Shown here: one piece after another, positions 1 through 14,000 of the stretch | How positions within the stretch are numbered: the stretch's first letter is position 1 | How the letters are laid out: each line of letters opens with the position of its first letter | Position numbers and translations under genes: made by a program | The notes under the pieces: generated by a model | The model's database searches: none | What the model saw: the letters and a program-made list of their open reading frames with translations, nothing else | Told to the model about the DNA's origin: nothing | Origin: Cristatella mucedo | Taxonomy: Eukaryota; Bryozoa; Phylactolaemata; Cristatellidae | Assembly (NCBI GenBank): GCA_009760855.2 | Contig: WPIO01000001.1 | Coordinates: forward strand, 1,483,501-1,547,500 | DNA length: 64,000 nucleotides | Direction of reading: 5' to 3'

Positions 1-23
1 TTCTTCCGTGTTACTCTAAAACA

Positions 24-290
24 ATAGTAATAGTATTAATACACTTGATAAAGCGCCCTCAGAGAACTCAATCTCTTTCTAGGCGCTTTACATTTGCTCC
101 AAAAGGAAACGCGATTGAATGGTGAGTAATATCATGCTTAATAAAAACATGAATAAATTGGTTGGGGTGACATGCACAGGGTTAGCATGCAAATGTGGCT
201 AGTGGAAAAAAGAACTTACATTCTCGGAAGAATTCTGCAACGAACAACGAACGCACATGAGAGCACTCTATGTCGGGAGGTGAGAAACTC
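24..290 (-). mobile_element. Internally deleted LINE A derivative (5' end joined to 3' end)
   Basis: Read on the minus strand, about 290 to 210 matches the first ~80 bases of the complete-ended LINE A copy (26103-26185). The next ~185 bases match the LINE A 3' UTR, ending in the hairpin with gcgcc/ggcgc arms and a short ATT-type tail at about 24-55. Everything between, including the endonuclease and reverse transcriptase coding region, is absent. The upstream boundary is the same as that of the 26.1-kb copy, so it is probably the true LINE 5' terminus. Inference: a non-autonomous deletion derivative, or a one-off internal deletion. Confidence 0.7.
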
Positions 291-297
291 ATGCCTT

Positions 298-480
298 AAC
301 TGCTCTTCTGACTTCTATGCTACTCACTTTCTCTTTGTTGCGTAAGATGACGTCTGTTGGCTACCGAATTTGTACTGAAAGCCGCTCAGACCGTGAGTGC
401 ATTATACACAAATCTCCTGCGTAGCATCCCCATAGTCTTTGTAGCTTGTAGAGTTACAGAGAGAGATACTCATAATAGTT
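298..480 (+). mobile_element. LINE family B 3' UTR fragment
   Basis: This fragment matches the 3' UTR of the LINE B copy at 49585-50357: a run of ctactcact and tttgttgcgt blocks, a 'gttggctaccgaa' block, and the terminal block ending in 'gagttacagagagagatac'. It has no coding capacity. It abuts the LINE A derivative directly. Confidence 0.65.
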
Positions 481-1664
481 GAGCTTGGCACTCGATTCAT
501 GTAGAAGCTGTATTCCCTAGATCGACCTTCCTACTCCCAGTTAAGCCTATGCCCATGTGGGAGTAAACTTGCAAAAATACGTATTGTAATAGCCTCTGGC
601 TATGGAACATAATCGCATACCTATTTTTAATGTCAGCCAAGTCACACGGCAAGCCAAACTATTTGCTTGCCACGAGTGATTTAAGCCCAATACCACTCCA
701 CCACGCCAAAAGCACTCAGGTCGGGTGCTATGATTTTTCATAGAGCATAATTTTTTTAGGCTCCTGTACTTCTTCCGGTGTAAGTAGATCTTAAGAAAGT
801 AATTTTATTTACCATGTTCCGGTAATCTGTCAACCGTCAAAATTTGAAGTTGCATTAATAGGCTTTTTTTAAAGTAAACTTTCATTTTGACCTCTTTATT
901 TGGTCATTCCCCGACATTCCACCTAATTTAGCAAAGACCTTTATGATTAAAAGCCAATCCAGTTGGTGACAGAAACTGGGGAATAGCCATATACTTTTGG
1001 TGCCTGCAAATTGAAGCACCATCGCCGAATCGAAAATTGAAGTACCATCGCACGATGTCACCCGCAACCCAATCAATGAGCCAAAGCCTTAGATGAGTTG
1101 TGGTTTTTTATGGTGGCAGTGTTGGCTTACCCTGTCGGTACGAGCCTCTCATATTTTTCATGGGCACAGCATACGTTGATAATTATATTCGTGGGAAAGA
1201 TTGATGTCATTCAGAACATTGAGGGCGCCGGTAGCACGATTGAGAGTGGGGGCGGAATAGATGCCCCTTATCGAGAGTTGTCTTAAGTTCAAGTTCGATG
1301 TCATCTTCCACTCGATAGAGATAATTATGCTCGTCACGCATGAGCTATTGAAGGAATTTCAAAAAGAGGTTCAAGATATACGGAAGGCAATACATTTTTT
1401 CAAGGTAACCATGCATGCACTAAAAGAATTGTGCGAAACTCCCTAGCCCTCACCTGTCGGTAGGTTGAAGACTTTTGTCGTTCTCAGTGGACAGATCTGA
1501 TTGACATAAGAGCTAGCTACATTGAGCGTGACTAGGGTTGTCTACCTAAGGGTATTTACACGAATAAAAATGCATTTGGTGTACAGTCTTTACTGCTGCG
1601 ATTGTCAAGGTCTTTTGAATCCCCTTTCGGGTTCAATACGGAATTAATAGTAATGCTCTGTCTA
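481..1664. other. Unrecognised intergenic sequence
   Basis: No convincing gene or repeat is visible. The open frames are all below about 65 codons and lack recognisable motifs on either strand. Confidence 0.5.
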
Positions 1665-2373
1665 ACATGCATTCGTGACATCCCGTCTTCTGAAACTTCT
1701 GAAACTCACTGCTTACTGGCCTACCGGCATGTGCGATCAGGCGATAGCAGCTGCTGCAAAACTCCGCAACTAGGCTTGACTGTCGTGAGTATCGCAGTTG
1801 CCACATCATACCACTTCTCGCCGACCTGCACTGGCTACCAGTCAAGCAACGGATTGACTTCAAGGTTTTGTCACTCACTTTTAGGTCACTTCATTCTTTG
1901 GCTCCATCCTATCTTTCAGATATACTCCCCCACCAGGTTAAGCATCGTACCACCCGCTTTTAGCAATCCAACAGTCTACGAATACCTCGCACAAACCTCA
2001 AATCCTTTGGAGACCGTGTATTTAGTTCGTATGCTCCCAAAGCCTGGAACTCCCCCCCCCCCCGACTAGGGTCAGAACATCCCCTGACTTGACCACATTT
2101 AAAAAGAACTTACAAGCACAACTATTTAGGCCAGCATTTAGTGGGTCTCTTTGATTCGTCCTTCATGTGCCTATGCGTGCTGACACTGTGCATGCTGCCA
2201 CTAACACCATTTGCATGCTGACCCTGTGCATGTCACCCCTAACCATGCTATTTATGCTGTTTGTTTATCAAGCATGATATTACTCACCATTCAATTGCAT
2301 TTCCCTTTGCAGCAAATGCAAAGCGCCTAGAAAGAGATTGAGTTCTCCGAGGGTGCTTTATCAAGTGTATTAA

Positions 2374-2404
<31 letters not shown>

Positions 2405-2405
2405 G
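1665..2405 (+). mobile_element. LINE family A, 5'-truncated 3' end
   Basis: The copy starts at a 'catgcattcgtgacatc' block that is internal to the intact reverse transcriptase (RT) frame at 44655-46055. It runs through the RT C-terminal region, the 3' UTR with its repeated 'gcatgctgaccctgtgcat' type words, the terminal hairpin at about 2325-2360 and a long (ATT)n tail at about 2370-2403. Indels shift the RT C-terminus between frames, so it is dead. It is a typical 5'-truncated LINE insertion. Confidence 0.85.
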
Positions 2406-5152
<2,747 letters not shown>

Positions 5153-5162
5153 CCTCTTTTCT

Positions 5163-6012
5163 ACCGATCAGTGAAAAGCTATTACTGTAATCAGTGTCTA
5201 TATTCAGAGATAGCTAATTTATGTGGATATGTTACTAAGGGTTCTTATCTATCATATCTTAGAAAATCTTGCATAACCAATCAGTAGTGAGACTTTAAAA
5301 TACTTCAATTGAAATGCAGAATATCATATAGGCTTTTACAGCATCGCTTGCATTATATACGGCAAGAAACACATTAAAAAAACCTGTTCATATAATAAGA
5401 CTTTGTTTTAAGATTAGTTAGATTTAAATTGATAATTCAGTTTCCAAGATCCGAAGTGGTAAAGGCTGTTATTTCCAGATCACGAGTCTTATTAAAGGAG
5501 GAACCTGTTTGCGATTAACATTTAGTTGGCAAAATCTAAGAAAATTCCTTATGGTTAGTGCAAAGTAGTTGCCATTTTCACACTAGGCAACGCTCAATTG
5601 ATATTTTGATTCCCAGGAATAGAACATCGTGGGATGGGTATCTTTAAAAATGCCTTGGAAATAGACATCCATTCTAATGCAAAGTCCATATAGTGGCACG
5701 GGCCGCCAGGCCATTTCAATAGCAACGGAACTGCCTTTTCAAAAATTGGCTCCATAACAATTTTTGTTTTTGATTCAGCGATATATAAAAGCAGTTTCCC
5801 GATTTGAAAATTCAAATTTTTTGGCATGGAGCATGTTGCATTCTGCTTCGGCCTTTAAGGGCCCTTCCAGGGACACTGCATAGATAATTAAAGAGTGACA
5901 CAGCTACCAACTCCAGAATAAGCATCTAGCAACAATGGTTTTGATTTCATTTTAAGCAAACATTTCTTTAGGCTTGCCATCGTAACTTTACGCTATAGCC
6001 CATTCCCGTACT
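5163..6012. other. Unrecognised intergenic sequence
   Basis: No gene, transposon end or RNA recognised. One 77-codon minus-strand frame at 5594-5827 has no known motif and no supporting context. Confidence 0.45.
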
Positions 6013-6015
6013 AAT

Positions 6016-7940
6016 GCAGAGGCCTAGCAAGTCGTGGGCAGGGGTGGATAGATGTCCCTTGGCACCAAGGCCAAGGAAGGCCAAAAGCATAATGGATTGT
6101 GGATATTTTTCAAAAATATTTTCATTTGAGAATACCAATATTTATTTCAAGCAATGATTTGTTATAATAGGTACAAATATTTCTGGCTTAGCTAGTTAAG
6201 TGTGATTATAGATGTAGACCAATCTGTAGCTCGACGTCCTCACTTCACGAAAGCGACGGCAAGGAAACACCAAAGGGCCTTCAACCACCGCGTTGATGGC
6301 TGGTGCTCAAAGCGCAACAAGCACACGACCAGTTCACTCCTCTGTCTGCGTTCTAACTATCCTTCATGTCCTATCGCCCCATCCTATTTGCCACAGGGGG
6401 GCTGCGTATCGCCAAGGGAGAGCTGGGCCTACAATTTCGCGTCAAGGGCGGGCCAGCTTGCCAAGTCTGAGCAACGACACACGATTAGACCATACAAGCT
6501 AGACTTACTTAAATGGCTGCGCCAGGAAGACGCAGCAGTCGTGTCTGGTCACCTGTCTGGTTTCGAAAAGAAAACACTTTCAAAAAATGCCAAGGCAATT
6601 TTTGCAAGCTATGATAACCACAGCTTGAAGCTGACAGGAGTTCATGTTGCTGGTTGCTAGTCCAGACTTCGTTGTAATTACCTCTTTTAAGAACAATAAA
6701 AAACACATACTTCTTTTTTATGATCGACCTGAGGTGGAAAATACTGAAGAAAGTCTTACCCATCACTGTCAATGGTGACTCTTCAACAAGGTTGAGTGCA
6801 AGAGTTGAGGCTGTGAAAGCTATCAATGATCAACTGCACAGTAGTGCAGGTCTTTTGGAGTAACTGTCTGAGGACAGTAGTGGAAAACTTAAAACAAGAA
6901 GTGAAGCAGACAGTTTCCTACATCGCATTTTTAACGTTAATGTTTCGGGTCTTTTTCTATATTGTTGGAATATCTTAAGGAAGATTTCTTGAGTTCAGAA
7001 ATAACGGTATGATCCAAAAATGAGCTTCAAAGACGCCTCTTGTGACCACTACTCTCTTGAGGTTGAGTTTTAAAGACTTCGAGAAGACCTGTGCCAATAA
7101 TCACTAAAAGATGCCACAAAGAGATAAGAATTATTTTTGGGAGCTGTATTTAAACGAAGAATGCGCTAAAGGACTTATGCTCCTGGAGAGCTCTGTCAAG
7201 ATATTGGTCTCACTGCAGAGGGGGTGATTTCAAGAATGATGAAGAGAACCATGGATTTTCTCTGACAAGAAATTACAAATAGGTTTTCCAGGTTTACAAG
7301 TCTAGATGCCAAGTTTGGTTTCTTGTTTGAAGTTGAGTTGCTTTTGAAAGCAGTTGACCAGACCAAACTCCATTGGCAATGCCTAAATCTTGGAGGCTTA
7401 CACAGTCCAGGCGTTGACCGAACAGAGCTTTACGACGAGATATCTGGCAGTAAAATGCTTCTTGCAACACGTCTCAAATCGACACTAATGACGCCATTGG
7501 AACTCATGTCTTTCAATTTCAGTTATGGAGAAGATGTGTCTCTTAATTTGAGACTTGCCTTGAAAGTTCGTTTTACTATTGTTGCATCAGTCACCAGTTG
7601 CATTCCTTTAGCAAGCTGAAGAAAATTATGTCATATCAGAGAGTATCAATAGGGTAAAATTGACTCTCTGACTTCGCCTTGTTAACCATGGAGAAAGAAC
7701 AACTCTAAAATATTGACTTTCAAAACTGTAATAGTCCAGTTTTCTACGTTCAAGGCCAGGACAATTCATTAAATTTTAAGCTTTGATACATACCTTGTAA
7801 CTGTATTGTAGTTAATAAAACTATCTCAAGGGGTTTCACATTTCTTCTGCGCTGGAGCTATTTGACATACATTTTTAACAAAGGGAGGAAATGATATTTG
7901 TAGCTTTGCTCCCGGGCACTGAAAGGTCTCATAATGCTGC
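6016..7940 (+). mobile_element. Degenerate hAT-like DNA transposon
   Basis: The left end at about 6016 reads 'cagaggcctagcaag', close to the cagnggcgtagc-type termini known from hAT elements related to ZMYM1/DUF4371 transposases. The decayed transposase occupies 6510-7720. The right end is uncertain; about 7905-7940 is a guess based on where recognisable sequence stops. The stretch 6200-6505 is GC-richer and does not read as transposase, so it may be a later insertion. Confidence 0.5.
6510..7720 (+). pseudogene. hAT/DUF4371-type transposase relic
   Basis: Conceptual translation across several frames gives blocks in the order expected for the ZMYM1-like hAT transposase family. These are a segment around 'AAVVSGHLSGFEKK' and 'DNHSLKLTGVH' (6530-6650), 'STRLSARVEAVKAIND' (about 6780-6830), and the C-terminal dimerisation region containing 'SPLEL'-like and 'SVTSC' words (7430-7610). 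The last continues out of frame as 'KLKKIMSYQRVS'. Many stops and frameshifts separate the blocks, so no active protein is possible. Family assignment rests on recognising the motif order, not on a search. Confidence 0.65.
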
Positions 7941-8559
7941 ATATCTAATGCAAAGGGCGTATAATAGCCCGACCAGCTCCGTATTTTCGATATGTAATAA
8001 ATCACTTATTCTATAAATAGGTGCCTCGGAATTGTGGTTTTGATTATTTTAAATGAAAAACAGCATCCATGTTTTACCCATGGACTTTCACTCGATTGTG
8101 CTGGCGTGGTCACTGGCTATGGTCTCTGATGGCCGAGGACATCGGAACCCATTGCTATTACAAAAGCCAGGCCAATATCATAAAACTATGTGGGTAAACC
8201 GTGAACCTTTTTTAAAGTAGAATAAAAAAATAATTGTACAAAACATCTTTCGGAAACAAAAGATGCATCGCAGATTGAATATTTGAGGTGCTTGGTGTTT
8301 TGGGCCATTGGAATCCTTAACTTGGGAACGCGCGCGCGATTAAACACAATTTTGTGAGTATACCCAGAACAGAATTTTCGCGGAAGGAAAACTTTAGTTC
8401 TTCTAATCTTATTGGGTAAATAGAAGCAGTTTCGTAGTTAAAACGTGCATGAAGGCTGGCTGGCCGGTTGATACTGTAGCGTGAAAACGCCAATGCCATG
8501 TCGCATGACATTTTGAGGGTAAACCCTGAGCGCCATGTTGTATGCTGTGAAGCAAAGAC
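7941..8559. other. Unrecognised sequence
   Basis: Nothing recognised apart from a short GC alternation (gcgcgcgcg) near 8331-8338. A 138-codon minus-strand frame at 8317-8733 overlaps the start of the tandem array and has no known motif. Confidence 0.4.
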
Positions 8560-9530
8560 GCTGCTCTGTGGCACATGGTGTGGAAATGGCAGCCGTATTG
8601 CTGTTGGATAGTTTAGGGAGGCTCGCTCGCTCAGGTTACTTGAAACAATCGCACGAGAAAGCCCTCGTGCTATGGCGGAGAAATTTGCTCGGTAAATCTG
8701 GAAATAGTTTTTGTAGATTGGCATCGAAACCACATCTACAAAACGCTTATGGTTGAAATGGCAGGTGGGTCACAGTTTGATTATTTAGGGAGGTCCGCCA
8801 GCCTGCCTTAATTGTGAAATAATAATAATATTAATGCATTTGATATAGCGCCATTAGAGAACTCAATCTCTTTATAGGCCCTTTATATTTGCTACAAATG
8901 AAGCGCGTTCGAGTGGTTAGTGGTATTATGCTCAATCAAAACAGCAATACAGTGGTTAGGGGTGACATGCACAAGGTCAGCATGCAATTTTGGTTAGTGG
9001 CAGCATGCACAATTTCAGCACTCATAAGCAAATAACTGACGAATTGGAAATGCTATGCTGTTACAAACGACTGCCCACGTACTAAGCAATGAAATTTGTT
9101 CGGTAAACAAAGAGCACTGTTTTATATATATATAATGTGGAACCAAAACAACAGTTGCCCAACTCCTATCCTGTTAATGGCAGCTGCTTCGCATTTTGCT
9201 TATTTAGGGCTTGGAACGAAGCTGGGTCGAACGTAGCTTTGAATGTGAGTTAGTGAGTTAGCGGCAGCTCAATGGCATGAAATCTCTTGGCTTAAACTGA
9301 ACCACCGCTTTATATAATTTGCAATCAAACTAGCAGTTTTTCAAAGAGTTTTTGTTGAAATGGCAGCTGCTTCGCAGTTTGTTTACTTGCGGCTGTCATT
9401 TGTGCCGGGCTGTCTGAAGCCCTAGAAGGAGAATGTCAAAGGGCTATTCCATTAGAATCAAAATAACAGCTCCACAAATTTATTGTAGAAATGGTCACCA
9501 TGCAGTTCCGTACAATTTGGATTCACGACC
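8560..9530. repeat. Ancient ~180-bp tandem repeat array, split by a LINE
   Basis: A core block resembling 'gttgaaatggcagctgcttc' followed by a 'cagtttg.ttattta' stretch recurs with its first aatgg at about 8584, 8757, 9176, 9359 and 9490. Blocks before each core also align: 'aatttgctcggtaaa' at about 8683 and 9090, and an 'atcaaaacaacag'-like word before four of the cores. Spacing is 173, 419, 183 and 131 bases. Subtracting the ~225-base LINE A insertion at 8818-9045 brings the 419 gap to ~193. The units are well diverged, so this is an old array. Found by eye; identity was not computed. Confidence 0.55.
8818..9045 (-). mobile_element. LINE family A 3' end inserted in the tandem array
   Basis: The minus-strand order is 3' UTR words (gcatgctgac/ccctaacc type), the terminal hairpin (8850-8885 on plus) and an (ATT)n tail (8818-8835). 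It carries only the last ~225 bases of LINE A, has no coding sequence, and interrupts one unit of the surrounding repeat. Confidence 0.75.
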
Positions 9531-9779
9531 GCAATGTTTTAGCGTTTAATGCAGAATCGGCTGTGGCAGTGAAGTTATCCATAATTTTTTAATCTTTTAT
9601 GAGGTGATGCTTTTGTGAAGGCCACTAGTGCACCATTGTGTGCTCGGATATTAGATGACTCCTTCGAAAGCTGCCAGCATTTTAAAAGCTTTGATAAGAA
9701 AAATAGTTCCATTGCTATTATTGCGTTCGACCCCTATCAAAGATGAAGAATGTCTTCCATGGTGGCATGTAACAATTTT
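9531..9779. other. Unrecognised sequence
   Basis: Nothing recognised between the tandem array and the LINE B fragment. Confidence 0.4.
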
Positions 9780-9928
9780 AACCAGTTCCTCAGTCCTGTC
9801 TCGGCTAGATAATTTTTGTACATCATAACCAGCCGTTCTAAGCTGCTACTTCCATGCTACTCACTACCTAAACTGCTCTCCTGACTCATAAATACTTCGC
9901 TCTTTCTCTCTGTTTTGTGAGCTAAAAT
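9780..9928 (+). mobile_element. LINE family B fragment, internally deleted
   Basis: About 9780-9825 matches the RT C-terminal coding block 'agttcctcagtcctgtctcgg' region of LINE B (compare 49685-49715). About 9835-9928 then matches the start of the LINE B 3' UTR (ctgctacttcc, ctactcactacct). The ~390 bases that separate these blocks in the 49.6-kb copy are missing. Confidence 0.55.
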
Positions 9929-9935
9929 CAATTTT

Positions 9936-11006
9936 TAATAATAGTTATAATAATGCACTTGATAAAGCGCCCACAGAAAACTAAATCTCCTTCTAGGCGC
10001 TTTACATGTGTTGCAAAGGGAAATGCGATTGAATGGTGAGTAATATCATGCTTGACAAACAACATGAATAAAATGGTTAGGGGTGCCATGCACAGGGTCA
10101 GCATACAAGTGTGGTTAGTAATAGCATGCACAGTGTTAGCACTCATAAGCACATAAGGACGAATCACAGGGACCCACTAAATGCTGGCCTAAATAGGTGT
10201 GTTTTTAGTTCTTTTTAAATGTGGTTAAGTCAGGGGATGTTCTGACCCAAGTAGGGAGGGAGTTTCAGGCTTTGGGAGCGTACGAGCTAAATGCACGGTA
10301 TCCAAAGGATTTTATGTTTGAACGAGATATTGGCAGACTGTTGGATTCCGAAAAGTGGGTGTTACGATATTTGGCCTGGTGGGGGAGTAGATCTGAGAGA
10401 GAGCATTGAGCCAAAGAATGAAGTGACCTAAAAGTGAGCGAAAAAACCTTGAAGTCGATGCGTTGCTTGACTGCGAGCCAGTGCAGGTCGGCGAGAAGTG
10501 GTGTGATGTGGCAACTGCGATACTCACGACAGACAAGCCTAGCTGCCGAGTTTCGCACCAGCTGCTATTGCCGGATCGCACATGCCGGTAGGCCAGTAAC
10601 CAGTGAGTTGCAGAAGTCGAGATGGGATGTCATGAATGCATAGACCAACTTGGACGTGGTATCCTTATCTAAACAAGCCCGAATTTTAGCAATGTTATGT
10701 AGCTGAAAGTAGGCAGACTTGATTGTGGAGCTGATGTGGTCGTCTAACGAGCGGTCACTTTGGAACATGACAAATAGATTTCGAGCTGATTCAACAGAGA
10801 TATGCTGGCAGAGCCAATTTTGAGAGTCAACCTTTCTATTTTGTGAATCACAATAGGTTTGCCCATAACTAGTAAGTTAGTTTTTTCATCGTTTAATTTT
10901 AGAAAATGTGCTGCCATCCATGTGCGGATGTCATGAATACATGCAGCAAAAGAGTTGAGAGAATTCGAGGTGCTCGAAGGCTGGGAGGGATCACAGCAAA
11001 GGTACT
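9936..11006 (-). mobile_element. LINE family A, 5'-truncated copy with RT C-terminal half
   Basis: From 11006 downward on the minus strand it begins at the 'cctttgctgtgatccctccc' region, just after the RT FYADD box. It continues through the LKLNDEKTNLLVMGK block (about 10850-10905), the LGV/QSDRSLDDH block (about 10735-10770), the DFCNSLVTGLPA block (about 10570-10625), the C-terminal domain and the 3' UTR, and ends in the hairpin (about 9965-10010) and ATT tail. Stops and frameshifts divide it into at least four frames, so it is not functional. Confidence 0.88.
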
Positions 11007-14000
11007 TGGCTCCCGAATGCAAACAGAAACTCCTTAGGTTGTGGGTTCCCAAAAAAACTCTAGCGTATAGCCCCAGGCGCTTTTAGCAGTTTCAGATGGA
11101 GATACATAACTACTCGTGGGACTCCAAATATTCCACAGTTGCTCACTCAGTCTTGCATTTTCACACCGACCTTTTAGCAGTTTGCGAATGTATATGTCTT
11201 CCTGGTATTTTTATCAACGGTGCCATCACAGGCTCTCATAGGCCAATTTATCACAAGCAGCACCAGCATTTTCTACAGTAACAAAGCTAAGAACTCAAAT
11301 TATTTCGACATTTATTCGGAGATTTTTCTTGTCATTGCATTCGGCTGCAAAAATTAAATGTTGAAAATTGCATTAAAGATTATGTTGAAAACCAAAACAG
11401 CATATAACTAGCCGAGCTTCAGGAAAGATGGTTGAACAGGCATTCTCACCAACTGTATTAAATCTTGACAAAGAAATAGCCTGATTCAGGGTTCGCATTA
11501 CAAATAAATGACTAAGCTAGAGGAGCCATATTTATTTTCAAGAAAGCCGCCTTAGCTATGAAATTGTACTATGCAAAACGTAGTGGGCTAAGGAAGTATT
11601 CGGCGTCGATGAGTACCCCAGTCCCGTCGTTGGCAGTCCTGCCAACATGCCGTGCGTACGCCCGGGTAAGATCATGTGACGATTGCATGCCTCGATCGTC
11701 GGCAGCAGATTTTCTTGAGGTTGGGCATCCGCCTCAGGAAGTCATTGGCTTGTGTGGCCGGTGCTGAGGCAAGGCGATAATGCCCTGTCAGCTGGCAGGC
11801 AGTGTCCAGACAGCCGTGGGCTGGGCTTTTGGCATACAAGTGATCAATTTTGAGTAAAAGAGCCTGGTAAATCTATCGAATCACTCGCTTAAAAATTATT
11901 CTAGTTTCTTACTGTTGTTGTTCATGCATGCGAAAAGGTTTCTTGCACTGAGCCCATTTGTCCGTTCACCGTTATTAAGGCATCATTTTCGGCATGCTTT
12001 TGACTCATTTACTAATGTTGCAGCACCAGATCAAGAATGCCTAACTAAATGGCGTCCCTACCATCGTCACCGCTTTTGATGTTCAAAGTCACAAATAGGA
12101 GTGGCTTTAGTTGCGGTCCTGTTCTAATCATTGATAACTGTGTGATTAATGCATTAAACAACTGACATGTCTAAAAATCCTTATGAAACTCTTAGAACGG
12201 ACATAAAGACCCTCAGAATAAGCTACGATCTTCAAACAAATTCAGGTTTGTCATCATGGATTCAAAGATTTGCAGGTGAAAACCCTTTTTATGAACTCAT
12301 TTTTAAGTAGAAGCCTTAAAACTCTAAATTGCTTACGAGCTAAGTTTCCTTGCCTAGAAAATTTAGAATTGAGGCTGCAATATGACCCCCTGGTGACAAG
12401 CTCTCTCGGTAAATATAATTAAGATGGCCTATGTTAAGCGGAAGCTGGGGTAATTTTTTCATGAAGGTCACAGATTGAGACTAAAAACCAGCACTTGTCA
12501 GATATATGAGCAATATTTCAATCAAGCAAGCTAAACAAGTAAAGGATAAACAAGCGATATCCTGAAAGTAACAATCTTGCAGTCGTCAAGTGCTTGATTT
12601 TGAGGTTATTGTTCGTATTTACTTAGGCTAGCACGTAAGTAAATCTACACAAGAAATTGGACCTGGCATGTATTATCCTACGAGTGTGGACATATTGGAA
12701 TGTGGTTACCTGGCTAGATCTGGTGTAGATCAGAGTATGGTGGCATATTAAAACTGTCTGAATAGAAATTACATTCTAATCTTGTTGCAGCACCAATGCT
12801 CGTTGTGTTTTGTCTCATTAATAATCGATGAAGCCCACATGGTACAAATTAGTAGGAGAAGTAAACACGATACGTGAGACTATATACATGCTACACTAAA
12901 AGGTAGGCAAAGCAAATCTCCTCACAGGCCCGAGATCTAGTTTGAAGGAAAATATAAGAGTTGCATGATTTAAGTTTACAACTTATGAATATGACTTTCT
13001 CAATGCCAGCACATAGATTTGAAATTATTGTTGCTATGTTGGTCAACCTTAATTCCGGAGGAAGTAATTACAAATTGTACTTAAGGCAGGAATAATATGA
13101 TTAGAAACTTTTCAAAGAAAATTCTACAAACGCTATTCAAAAACAGTCTTGTCCGACAACATTTCAAGTAAGAAGTAAAAACAGAGTGAGATGGTTTCAG
13201 GCATGCAGCAACGTGAGCAGAATTTCAGCCGTGTCTTTGCAATAAGAAAAGCCTTAACAGTTCCAGGAAAATACCACAACAAATATGTTGCCTTTTAATG
13301 TGCAGTGCATTAACTAGTCTCGATATATGGATGACGTTTCAAAATACCTCATGGATGCCCGTGGGAAAGAATTTGGCTGTGGTAAGCGTGGGCTAGAGAT
13401 TGTCTTCTAAGGCTTCCGAGTACAGGACGGACCTTTATCTACCCTTTTCCTAGATCTCTTTACAATGCTATTTCGTATTGCCGAGTGCAATAGAGTGTGC
13501 ACTTCTTTTCCAAATGCAACAGAGGCACCGATTTTTAAGATACCCCACCAGGCTTGTGTTTTCCTCATTGGTCCTATCTTCCAAGTTGATCATTGTAGGC
13601 GCTTCACCTTTTGGTAGCACTACTGACAAGTTGTTGTGAGGGTCTTCTTATGCGCTTGTTCATGCATGTCTGAGCATGCCAGTTGGTTGCATCTAGATGG
13701 TTTGGTGAGGTTTCGTTAAATATTTGGCAGTTCCTTGAGTAGTAGAGTATATTGAATAGTTGGATTACAGAATAAGTTCTTACGAGGTGCTTTTTAAAAT
13801 ACTTATTGTCGTCAATTTTTTCAAAAAATCAGCACACATAAATTTTTCTACAATCACCAGAGTGAATTAGAACAATTTTCAGTACGAACTAAATGCTTAT
13901 TTTTTAAGAATAATGTTTATGCAAAGCATGAATGGTTTTTAATTAACCGAGCTACGAAGTTGGGAACAGTGCTAGTAAATGAGAAGTTCACGTGTCATAT

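Noticed and set aside
2325-2403. Regular hairpins followed by T-rich tails, at first sight like bacterial terminators
   Set aside because: They recur at the end of every LINE A copy and are the element's 3' recognition structure plus microsatellite tail.
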